A DNA stretch of 5,777 bases from Bacteroidales bacterium Bact_07 (GTDB lineage: Bacteria; Bacteroidota; Bacteroidia; Bacteroidales; Tenuifilaceae), in the NCBI GenBank assembly GCA_001603415.1, contig LUYY01000013.1, forward strand, positions 1-5,777. The letters run 5' to 3'. The notes below the pieces were generated by a model. The model was not told the origin of the DNA. It searched no databases and saw only the letters and a list, made by a program, of their open reading frames with translations. This document shows positions 1 through 5,777 of the stretch, piece after piece (position 1 is the first letter of the stretch; each line of letters opens with the position of its first letter). The translations under genes and the position numbers were made by a program.

Positions 1-181
1 CTTTTATGATTGGTTTATATCCAATATGGTTGATTTGACCATTGTCGGAAACCTTAATGCCATCAATGGTAATGGAATCGACCATTACATTACCAATGGG
101 CTTCACAGTTTCTTCTTTTTTGCAAAACGTTACGGAAAGGGAAACGGCTGCTATAGTAATTATTGATAAAAAATACCTCAT
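1..181 (-). CDS. N-terminal fragment of a surface lipoprotein, possibly starting with an Ig-like domain
   Basis: This is the first 60 codons of a gene that continues past the left edge of the window, translated by hand from the ATG at 181-179. Residues 1-20 form a lipoprotein signal peptide: a short n-region (Arg2), a hydrophobic core (about residues 4-19) and Cys20 in the context SVTFC. Phe at the -1 position is unusual for a lipobox. Cys20 is followed by KKEE, which fits the acidic export signal that sends Bacteroidota lipoproteins to the cell surface. Residues 35-60 (DSITIDGIKVSDNGQ, then a segment ending GYKPIIK) resemble the first strands of bacterial Ig-like domains that often precede catalytic modules in glycan-degrading lipoproteins; this is a weak inference from a short stretch. 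The gene is fourth after susC, susD and the LamG gene, and is separated from the last by 51 bases that hold an intrinsic terminator. No promoter or Shine-Dalgarno sequence is visible before the start. It could be a surface glycoside hydrolase or another glycan-binding protein; the fragment cannot decide. Confidence 0.8.
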   Translation of the reverse strand, partial: MRYFLSIITIAAVSLSVTFCKKEETVKPIGNVMVDSITIDGIKVSDNGQINHIGYKPIIK

Positions 182-188
182 GGGGTTT

Positions 189-224
189 AATAAAAAATAG
201 GGTGGGGTGTTTTCCCCACCCTAT
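189..224 (-). terminator. Intrinsic (Rho-independent) terminator after the LamG lipoprotein gene
   Basis: A perfect 11-bp inverted repeat (197-207 with 214-224) encloses a 6-base loop (208-213). Read in the direction of transcription, the arm is ATAGGGTGGGG, the loop AAAACA and the return arm CCCCACCCTAT, followed at once by TTTTTATT (196-189). Seven of the 11 pairs are G-C. The U-tract follows the stem only on the minus strand, so the signal is directional. The stem begins 8 bases after the LamG stop codon, and the U-tract ends 7 bases before the start codon of the next lipoprotein gene. It should end or strongly reduce transcription from the susC promoter, leaving the next gene to read-through or to a promoter I cannot see. 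It might also protect the 3' end of the upstream message. Confidence 0.9.
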
Positions 225-232
225 AAGTTTAA

Positions 233-1108
233 CTATTCAGTAATTTGTGATACTTCGGCATCGTATAGGGCCTTAACTTCGGTAGCCGAGAGCGCTTTGT
301 CGTAAACACGCAACTCGTCGAGGTTACCCATAAACCAGCCCATCCACTCGTCAGTAGCCTGAGTGTCGGTTTTTGGACGCCATGCGCCAATATTAAGTAC
401 ATCAGCATTTACAAAGTTCAAATCGCCAAGAGGTGTTTGCTGATCATCTGCATAACGATTTTCAACAGCTGCAGGAAAATCAACCTTTACACCATCCTTG
501 TAAACCATGAACTTGGAGGTAGTTGCATCGTACTGGAAAACAAGGTGCATCCATTTGTTAACCTGGAAAATAGATTTCTTTACCTCAATCCATTGACCCT
601 CCCAGGGAACACCTACTTTTTTGAAGTGTAATTTAAAGAATAGAGAATCGGCACCTGGATCGGTTAGCCTTTCGATCATTATAGTAAGGTTGCCCCAGAA
701 CAGATCATCCGATTTCCCAATTTCGAAAACCTTTGGAACGGGAGTACCATCAACCTTTGGCGATTTAATCCACATGGCCACAGTGTATGATTTCAGGGTT
801 TTAAGTTTGCTGTTGTCAGGCAAATTATATCGAAGGTATGCACCGGTAGCACCTTGGTATGCCTTACCCCTACGGCCGGCTACATAAGTAACACTAGGCT
901 GTTGCGATGGGGTAATGTTACCAATGGTTTCAAGGGCGTTGTTTTCAAATGGGAAGTAGGCAACCAGGTTGGCTGTTGCAATTGTCCCTGGATCAATTTT
1001 CCCATCGTTGTTGTTGTCATCATCTTTACTGCATGAGGTGAATAGCAATCCACCCATTACTACTGCGCCAAAAAGTAGCGCGCCAAAAATTCTGAATTTG
1101 TTCTTCAT
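233..1108 (-). CDS. LamG/concanavalin-A-like domain lipoprotein, probable surface glycan-binding protein
   Basis: A complete protein of 291 residues. Residues 1-25 are a lipoprotein signal peptide (KNKFR n-region, long hydrophobic core) ending in the lipobox LFTSC with Cys26. SKDDDNNND follows, a typical acidic surface-export signal and flexible linker. From about residue 46 to 285 the sequence matches the LamG-like/concanavalin-A-like jelly-roll fold (Laminin_G_3 type): an opening NLVAYFPFENNA, the central strand SYTVAMWIK (107-115), KWMHLVFQYD (from 185) followed by a hairpin reading MVYKDGVKV, and the usual closing strand GNLDELRVYDKALSATEVK (261-279). I see no catalytic domain. The gene sits 44 bases after susD, where SusE/SusF-like binding proteins are usually encoded, so a role in holding polysaccharide at the cell surface is the best inference; the ligand is unknown. 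LamG domains also bind proteins or serve as spacers in enzymes. The ATG is supported by the signal peptide; no Shine-Dalgarno sequence is seen, as is usual in this phylum. Confidence 0.9.
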   Translation of the reverse strand: MKNKFRIFGALLFGAVVMGGLLFTSCSKDDDNNNDGKIDPGTIATANLVAYFPFENNALETIGNITPSQQPSVTYVAGRRGKAYQGATGAYLRYNLPDNSKLKTLKSYTVAMWIKSPKVDGTPVPKVFEIGKSDDLFWGNLTIMIERLTDPGADSLFFKLHFKKVGVPWEGQWIEVKKSIFQVNKWMHLVFQYDATTSKFMVYKDGVKVDFPAAVENRYADDQQTPLGDLNFVNADVLNIGAWRPKTDTQATDEWMGWFMGNLDELRVYDKALSATEVKALYDAEVSQITE

Positions 1109-1152
1109 AGGACTTAAAATTTAGTTAGACATAGGTTTATTTAAGAATGAAA

Positions 1153-2640
1153 TTAATATCCGCTATTTTGAGTTAAATTCGGATTCAGTTGCATTTGGGC
1201 AGCAGGAATTGGGTAATGTTCATGCTTGCCTACCACAAATCCCTTAGATGCGAGTGCGGTTGCCGCCTGATTTGTCCGCACCAGGTCAAAATACCTATCT
1301 TCTTCCATTGCCAGTTCAGCCCGGCGTTCGTCCCATATATCTTGTAGTGTTGCACCGTTGATACTGGGTAAACCAGCTCTATTACGAACCATATTGAGAG
1401 CATTGTCGGCGCTTAACCCACAAGTTAATGGAACTGCTGCACCTTCTACCAGTGCTTCGGCATACATCAAAAGGATATCAGAGTACCTGATTACTCTTAT
1501 GTTATGGTCAAAGCCATAACCGTTGTAAACCCATCGGTTTTGCGATGAAGGGGTATATACCTTTCCATTGTAAACGGGATTAGTACACCTGGTCATTATG
1601 CTATCGCCCTCAGGAGTTTTTGTACCCCTGTATAGGAGTGTGGTTGCAGGTCTGATCACTTCGCCACGCGAATTGTAAAAGTCGATAAGATTTTGGCTTG
1701 GTGTGCAAAAACCCCAACCTTGCATGTTAGCAGGTGAATTGCCACGGGGGCCCTGTACATAACCATACTCAAGATAGGCCGCATCGCCCGATGATTTTCC
1801 TAAAGTAGAACTTTGAATCTCAAAGAGCGATTCCTTAGAGTTTTCTCCATCGAGGCTAAATTCTTCACGGAAGTTATCGAGTAATCTAAACCTACCCGAT
1901 GCAATAATTTTATCGGTTAACGAGGCTACTGAATCCCATTCCGATTGGTATAGATGTACTTTAGCCTTGATGGCCATTGCAGTGTACTTCGATATTCTAC
2001 CGCCCCATTCTTTGGTATAGCCATCGGGAAGAACGGCAATGGCTTCCTGTAAGTCCTTCTCAATGAAGGCGTAAAGTTCGCTTGTGCTGGCCTGATTTAA
2101 TGAGGCCAACTGTTCCGATGAGAGAACAGTGTCAACTATGGGCACCCTTCCAAATAATCGGGTAAGATTAAAGTATGCGTAAGCCCTTATCACCTTAGCT
2201 TCACCTTGGCATTGAATGGCATAATCGCGGTCCGATTTATTCTGTAGGTTTTGAACGAATAATGGCATTTGGTGAATGGCGTAGTTTGCGCCACTAACTA
2301 TATCGTAGTATCCTGTCCATAGGGCATTTATTAGCCCATTGGTGGGTTGAAAGTTTAGATTATCGATATCGCGCATTTCCGGATTATCTTCAGGGGTACT
2401 ACCCTTGTCGGCATTGTCCGAGGCAATCTCAAACGCTCCAATGTAGGGGAAAACATGAGCTCCCCAGTTTCGCAATTTAGCATAGGCAGCGCTCACAGAA
2501 AGGAATATGTTTTCGGATTTGGTGTAATCAATTCCGGTTGTGGGGAGGGTTCCTTCCTGCCTAAAATCGAGGAAGTCTTCACAGTTCCATAGCAGTAAAA
2601 CTGCAATCAGCGATATTATGATGTACTTTATTCTTTTCAT
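1153..2640 (-). CDS. susD: SusD/RagB-family outer-membrane nutrient-binding lipoprotein
   Basis: A complete protein of 495 residues, a normal length for the family. The signal peptide (KRIKY n-region, hydrophobic residues 6-18) ends at Cys20 in LLLWNC; EDFLD follows, the classic SusD start after the lipidated cysteine, with acidic residues that fit surface export. Family hallmarks appear in order: the N-terminal helical TPR-like region with YFNLTRLFGRVPIV (156-169), then IRVIRYSDILLMYAEAL (381-397), then DERRAELAMEEDRYFDLVRT (437-456), and the C-terminal YPIPAAQMQLNPNLTQN stretch starting at Tyr476. In characterised systems SusD forms a lid on the SusC barrel and captures oligosaccharides for import. 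The start codon lies 18 bases after the susC stop, so the two are almost certainly co-transcribed. Asn at -1 of the lipobox is not the textbook residue but the rest is clear. The symbol denotes the family; nothing here shows that the substrate is starch. Confidence 0.97.
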   Translation of the reverse strand: MKRIKYIIISLIAVLLLWNCEDFLDFRQEGTLPTTGIDYTKSENIFLSVSAAYAKLRNWGAHVFPYIGAFEIASDNADKGSTPEDNPEMRDIDNLNFQPTNGLINALWTGYYDIVSGANYAIHQMPLFVQNLQNKSDRDYAIQCQGEAKVIRAYAYFNLTRLFGRVPIVDTVLSSEQLASLNQASTSELYAFIEKDLQEAIAVLPDGYTKEWGGRISKYTAMAIKAKVHLYQSEWDSVASLTDKIIASGRFRLLDNFREEFSLDGENSKESLFEIQSSTLGKSSGDAAYLEYGYVQGPRGNSPANMQGWGFCTPSQNLIDFYNSRGEVIRPATTLLYRGTKTPEGDSIMTRCTNPVYNGKVYTPSSQNRWVYNGYGFDHNIRVIRYSDILLMYAEALVEGAAVPLTCGLSADNALNMVRNRAGLPSINGATLQDIWDERRAELAMEEDRYFDLVRTNQAATALASKGFVVGKHEHYPIPAAQMQLNPNLTQNSGY

Positions 2641-2658
2641 GGCTCTATGATTTTAGAA

Positions 2659-5600
2659 TTAAAAAATCAGCTTAACACCCAGTGTATAAATGGCTTGCAT
2701 AGGGTAAACGTTGAAGTCGATGCCACTGCTAATTGGCGACCCACCAACTTCGGGTGTAAATCCTTTATAGGTAAAGAATGTGTATGGGCGTTGGGCTGTG
2801 AAGAATACCCTAAATTTGGGTACAAAGGGAATTTTATCGGTTGTATAGCCAATTTGGATGTTTTGAATTCGGATGTAAAATCCGTTTTCAACAAAGAAAT
2901 CGTTAGCTTGCTGGATAAATGAAGAGTTGTAGGCTTCTGCTGATGGGTAGTCAGTCGATTTATTTGAGGAAGTCCATCGGTTCTTGTAAAAGTCCTCGTC
3001 GTAATTTCCATCGGAGAAAACGTCTCTGTTCATTCTTTTGGCATTCAAAATCTTATTGCCGTACTGTCCGGTAATGGAAAGGCTAACATCAAACTTTTTG
3101 TAGTTCAAACCCAGGTCAAACCCAGTGATTAACCAAGGTGTGGCACTACCTAAGTAAACCTTGTCCTTTTCGTCAATTACCTTATCGCCGTTCTGATCCT
3201 TATACTTGAAATACCCTTTATCCTTAATAGCCTGACTTACTGGGTCACGTAAAGCTTCAAGTTCACTCTTGTAAACGCCGTCAATCTCATACCCGTAGAA
3301 TGAGCCTATGGGGTGCCCAACAGCAGTGCGGGTTGTGTAGTTTCCCCTTACATATCCACTAGGTATATACTCTCTGCCATTTAGCTCGAGAACCTCGTTA
3401 TGATTAAAAGTGGCGTTAAATGATATAGTATAGTTTAAATCCTTTGATATTTCATTTTTATAGTTTAAAGAGAATTCCAATCCAGTATTCAAAACCTTAC
3501 CATTGTTCCCGAGCAGTTCAGCAATTCCTCCTCCAGTAGCGATGGGGGCATAGAATACAACGTTGTTGGTAACACGATGATAGAAGTCGAACTCACCCGA
3601 TAGTTTTTGATTTTTTAGCGTGTAGTCAACACCCAAATCGAACTCGGAAACCGTTTCCCATTTCAGGTAGTTTTGCAGAACGGTTTGAGCTCCCAACCCA
3701 TCAACCAGGTTATCGCCAAATACTCCTGAACTTTCTATACCGGTTTGGCCAAGGATTACCGAAGAGTTAGAAGGTACGTTGTCATTACCTAACATCCCCC
3801 AACTTAGGCGAAGTTTCAGATTGGCAAACTTTTCGTTAATTCTGCTGAAGTTTTCCTGGGTAATGTTCCAAGCCAATCCTAACGAAGGGAAGTAACCCCA
3901 TTTTTGCTGATACTTGGAACTTGCATCGGCACGGAATGTTAGGGTTGCCAGGTATTTATCGGCATAATTTAAGGTATTGCGGGTAAAAAACGACAGCCCA
4001 TTATATCTTGCTGCTGCATCGTATGCATTTCGGTCGCGGAACGACCCATTTATAAGGTATTTGGATTGATCATCATACCCGGGAACACTATTGGCATAAC
4101 CCGAAAGGGTTTCCCATTTTTCCATTCGAACCGAGTGCCCAATGAGCACTGAATATGATGTCTTTCCAACACTATTCTTATAGGTTAAAAGGTTATCTAT
4201 GATTTGCTTCGATGCGCTACCAAATGTTTTTGTCAGGCTCGATTTGGTTACCCCTTGCGAACCCCCTACATAGAATTGTGGTGTGTAATTTCGTTGATTC
4301 CAGTTATCCTGATCCTGGTTGTATGCAGCCCTATAGGTAAGCTTATCCTTTAAAATATCTAGTTCAGCATATATACTGAAAACCTCCTTGTGCCCTTTTT
4401 CAAAGTTATCGGCATAGTAAGCAGCAGCTACAGGGTTTCCGTACTGGTTACCAAAACCATATTTTTGGGGCGATCCAAATTTTACGGGATAAGCGTCGCT
4501 GTTGGTTTGGTCATAAACAGGGTAAACCGGCGGGTTAACATATGCTCCAAAAAAAGCACCTGTATTGGGGTTGTACTTGCTATAATTTGAAATAATGGTA
4601 TTAATGCCAATTTTTAGGTTATTATTAACTTGTTGATCGAGCCTCCCCCTAATGTTATATCGCTGGTAATTGTTTTGGGCATCCATAATACCGTTCTGGT
4701 AAATATAGTTACCCCCAATGGAGTATGAAGTTTTATCGGTCGATCCGGAAATATCCAGGTTATGGTTGTTCATACCAGCAGGTCTAACTAGTTCCTGATA
4801 CCAGTCGGTGCTGGTTGGGTAATTTGCTGGGTCTTTTGGAATATAACCGGGAATATTTTCATTTGCCTCGTTAAGGAGAGCAACGTACTGATCCTTTGTG
4901 GCCATTTTAAGGATATTAACGGGTACCTGGAAGCCAACATAGCTATCGTAACTTACAGTTGGAATCCCTGATTTGCCCTTTCTGGTTGTAACAATAATTA
5001 CTCCATTGGCAGCTCTAACTCCGTAGATAGCTGACGCTGAGGCATCCTTAAGAACAGTAATGTCTTCCACGTCGCTTGAACTTAAAAAGTCGATATTGTC
5101 AACAAAAACCCCATCGACCACATAAAGGGGTTTAGCATAATCGCCAATGGAACCTACGCCCCTTATTTTTACGGTTGCTCCGCTACCGGGTGCACCGCTA
5201 TTAATAATCTGTACACCTGAAACTTTACCCTGCAAGGCATTCATAGGATTTGAAGAAACCTGCTTTGAGAGTTCATTCCCTTTTACAGTAACAATGGGTG
5301 CGGTTAAGTCCTTTGCCTTTTGAGTCCCATAACCAACCACAACAACCTCCTGGAGTTGGGTTGATTTTGGTTTTAGGGTAACATCAATTACTTTTTGATT
5401 GGAAATTTCAACCTCTGTGTCTTCAAAACCTACAAATGAGAACACCAATGTTTTATCGCCAGGTTGAACCTCAATTTGGAAGTTACCTTCCAAATCGGTA
5501 TTGGTACCTCGAGTTGTACCTTTGATGGTAACATTTGCTCCGGGAAGCCTTTCACCAGTATCACCTGCCTTTACAGTTCCTTTAATTATTGTTTGCTGAG

Positions 5601-5691
5601 CAAAAGTAGAACTGAAAAAAAGTAGAACTAGCAACAAGGTTCCCAATATGTGCATAAATGCTTTTGGTTTGGGTTGAGTTAGGTTGTGCAT
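2659..5691 (-). CDS. susC: SusC/RagA-family TonB-dependent outer-membrane transporter
   Basis: A complete protein of 1010 residues, typical for SusC. Residues 1-31 are a signal peptide ending FSSTFA before QQ, which suggests signal peptidase I cleavage after Ala31. Start Met1 is preferred over Met13 because only the longer form has positive residues (Lys8, Lys10) before the hydrophobic core. Residues 35-108 form a carboxypeptidase-regulatory-like domain (GTVKAGDTGERLPGANV...). The TonB-box region is QEVVVVGYGTQ (114-124). The plug spans about 126-240 and shows the SusC signatures KVSGVQI (156-162), PLYVVDGV (188-195) and DITVLKDASASAIYG (210-224). The rest is the 22-strand-type barrel, ending YTLGVKLIF with the C-terminal Phe used for barrel assembly. 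There is no N-terminal STN domain, so coupling to an anti-sigma factor through that domain is not expected. It imports oligosaccharides using TonB-ExbBD energy together with the SusD encoded 18 bases downstream. An EF-hand-like loop lies at 832-843. The substrate cannot be deduced. Confidence 0.97.
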   Translation of the reverse strand: MHNLTQPKPKAFMHILGTLLLVLLFFSSTFAQQTIIKGTVKAGDTGERLPGANVTIKGTTRGTNTDLEGNFQIEVQPGDKTLVFSFVGFEDTEVEISNQKVIDVTLKPKSTQLQEVVVVGYGTQKAKDLTAPIVTVKGNELSKQVSSNPMNALQGKVSGVQIINSGAPGSGATVKIRGVGSIGDYAKPLYVVDGVFVDNIDFLSSSDVEDITVLKDASASAIYGVRAANGVIIVTTRKGKSGIPTVSYDSYVGFQVPVNILKMATKDQYVALLNEANENIPGYIPKDPANYPTSTDWYQELVRPAGMNNHNLDISGSTDKTSYSIGGNYIYQNGIMDAQNNYQRYNIRGRLDQQVNNNLKIGINTIISNYSKYNPNTGAFFGAYVNPPVYPVYDQTNSDAYPVKFGSPQKYGFGNQYGNPVAAAYYADNFEKGHKEVFSIYAELDILKDKLTYRAAYNQDQDNWNQRNYTPQFYVGGSQGVTKSSLTKTFGSASKQIIDNLLTYKNSVGKTSYSVLIGHSVRMEKWETLSGYANSVPGYDDQSKYLINGSFRDRNAYDAAARYNGLSFFTRNTLNYADKYLATLTFRADASSKYQQKWGYFPSLGLAWNITQENFSRINEKFANLKLRLSWGMLGNDNVPSNSSVILGQTGIESSGVFGDNLVDGLGAQTVLQNYLKWETVSEFDLGVDYTLKNQKLSGEFDFYHRVTNNVVFYAPIATGGGIAELLGNNGKVLNTGLEFSLNYKNEISKDLNYTISFNATFNHNEVLELNGREYIPSGYVRGNYTTRTAVGHPIGSFYGYEIDGVYKSELEALRDPVSQAIKDKGYFKYKDQNGDKVIDEKDKVYLGSATPWLITGFDLGLNYKKFDVSLSITGQYGNKILNAKRMNRDVFSDGNYDEDFYKNRWTSSNKSTDYPSAEAYNSSFIQQANDFFVENGFYIRIQNIQIGYTTDKIPFVPKFRVFFTAQRPYTFFTYKGFTPEVGGSPISSGIDFNVYPMQAIYTLGVKLIF

Positions 5692-5735
5692 AGTTTTTCG
5701 ATTTTTGAATAATCCATTTAAAACGTTTGCGGTAT

Positions 5736-5743
5736 CAAATTTA
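5736..5743 (-). promoter_or_regulatory. Candidate -7 promoter element of the susC operon
   Basis: On the minus strand these bases read TAAATTTG, an exact match to the Bacteroidota housekeeping -7 consensus TAnnTTTG. Transcription would start a few bases downstream, giving a leader of roughly 35-45 bases before the susC ATG at 5691. The matching -33 TTTG would be expected about 17-23 bases further upstream, which falls at the junction with adapter sequence (from 5766), so it cannot be assessed; the TTTA at 5761-5758 is too close (14 bases). An 8-base match with four free or A/T-rich positions can arise by chance in this A/T-rich leader. The remaining bases between 5692 and 5765 show no other signal. 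Confidence 0.45.
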
Positions 5744-5765
5744 TAGTGATGATCTTCTAAAGTCC

Positions 5766-5777
5766 AGATCGGAAGAG
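5766..5777 (+). other. Sequencing-adapter remnant at the window end (not genomic)
   Basis: The final 12 bases read AGATCGGAAGAG, identical to the start of the universal Illumina TruSeq adapter as it appears when a read runs past its insert. The match is at the very end and in read-through orientation. Genomic sequence therefore probably ends at or just before 5765. No gene is affected, but the region upstream of the susC promoter is not represented. Confidence 0.9.

Noticed and set aside
437..1036. Three plus-strand open frames of 60-88 codons opposite the LamG lipoprotein gene
   Set aside because: They lie antisense within a well-supported gene, show no domain or signal-peptide pattern, and have no neighbours on that strand.
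1116..1123. Promoter-like TAAATTTT on the minus strand before the LamG gene
   Set aside because: It lacks the final G of the -7 consensus, and it ends 7 bases before the ATG, leaving no room for a leader. Co-transcription with susD is simpler.
1113..1145. Inverted repeat CTTAAA/TTTAAG in the susD-LamG gap
   Set aside because: Only six pairs, nearly all A-U, with a 21-base loop and no U-tract; too weak for a terminator or structured element.
2647..3011. Plus-strand frame of 91 codons and minus-strand frame of 114 codons over the 3' end of susC
   Set aside because: Both overlap the conserved C-terminal barrel of SusC in other frames; their translations look like frame shadows (Thr/Leu/Ser-rich or featureless).
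4390..4590. Plus-strand frame of 66 codons inside susC
   Set aside because: Antisense to the barrel region, with no recognisable content.
5653..5655. Alternative susC start at Met13
   Set aside because: The shorter signal peptide would lack any Lys or Arg before its hydrophobic core, whereas the Met1 form has Lys8 and Lys10. It cannot be fully excluded.
1..5777. Possibility of a new defence, mobile or biosynthetic system
   Set aside because: All complete genes belong to well-known polysaccharide-utilization families, and I found no transposase, integrase, repeat array, nuclease or unknown operon. The locus type is ordinary for Bacteroidota.

Overview
The window is a fragment of a polysaccharide-utilization-type locus from a member of the Bacteroidota, and every recognisable gene lies on the minus strand. 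The assignment rests on an adjacent SusC/SusD pair, on three consecutive lipoproteins whose cysteine is followed by acidic residues (the Bacteroidota surface-export pattern), on the absence of clear Shine-Dalgarno sequences, and on a TAnnTTTG-type -7 element upstream of the first gene. I cannot name a genus or the glycan.

In transcription order (right to left): a short leader with a candidate promoter (about 5692-5765); a complete SusC-like TonB-dependent outer-membrane transporter of 1010 residues (2659-5691); after an 18-base gap, a complete SusD-like surface lipoprotein of 495 residues (1153-2640); after a 44-base gap, a LamG/concanavalin-A-like lipoprotein of 291 residues in the place usually held by SusE/SusF-type glycan-binding proteins (233-1108); then a strong intrinsic terminator (189-224); and finally the first 60 codons of another lipoprotein (1-181), cut by the window edge.

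The genes fit one working unit. The SusD lipoprotein would cap the SusC barrel and capture oligosaccharide, SusC would import it using TonB energy, and the LamG protein would probably help hold glycan at the cell surface. The partial lipoprotein may begin with an Ig-like domain and could be another binding protein or a surface enzyme; its function lies outside the window. The terminator between the third and fourth genes, with no visible promoter after it, suggests that the fourth gene is expressed by read-through at a lower level.

The last 12 bases (5766-5777) match the start of the common Illumina TruSeq adapter, so genomic sequence probably ends near 5765. No tRNA, rRNA, CRISPR array or insertion sequence was seen. 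There is no stretch over 300 bases without a gene. I see no previously undescribed system: the layout is a well-known type, and the points worth a second look are the terminator placement, the unidentified partial lipoprotein and the adapter artefact.
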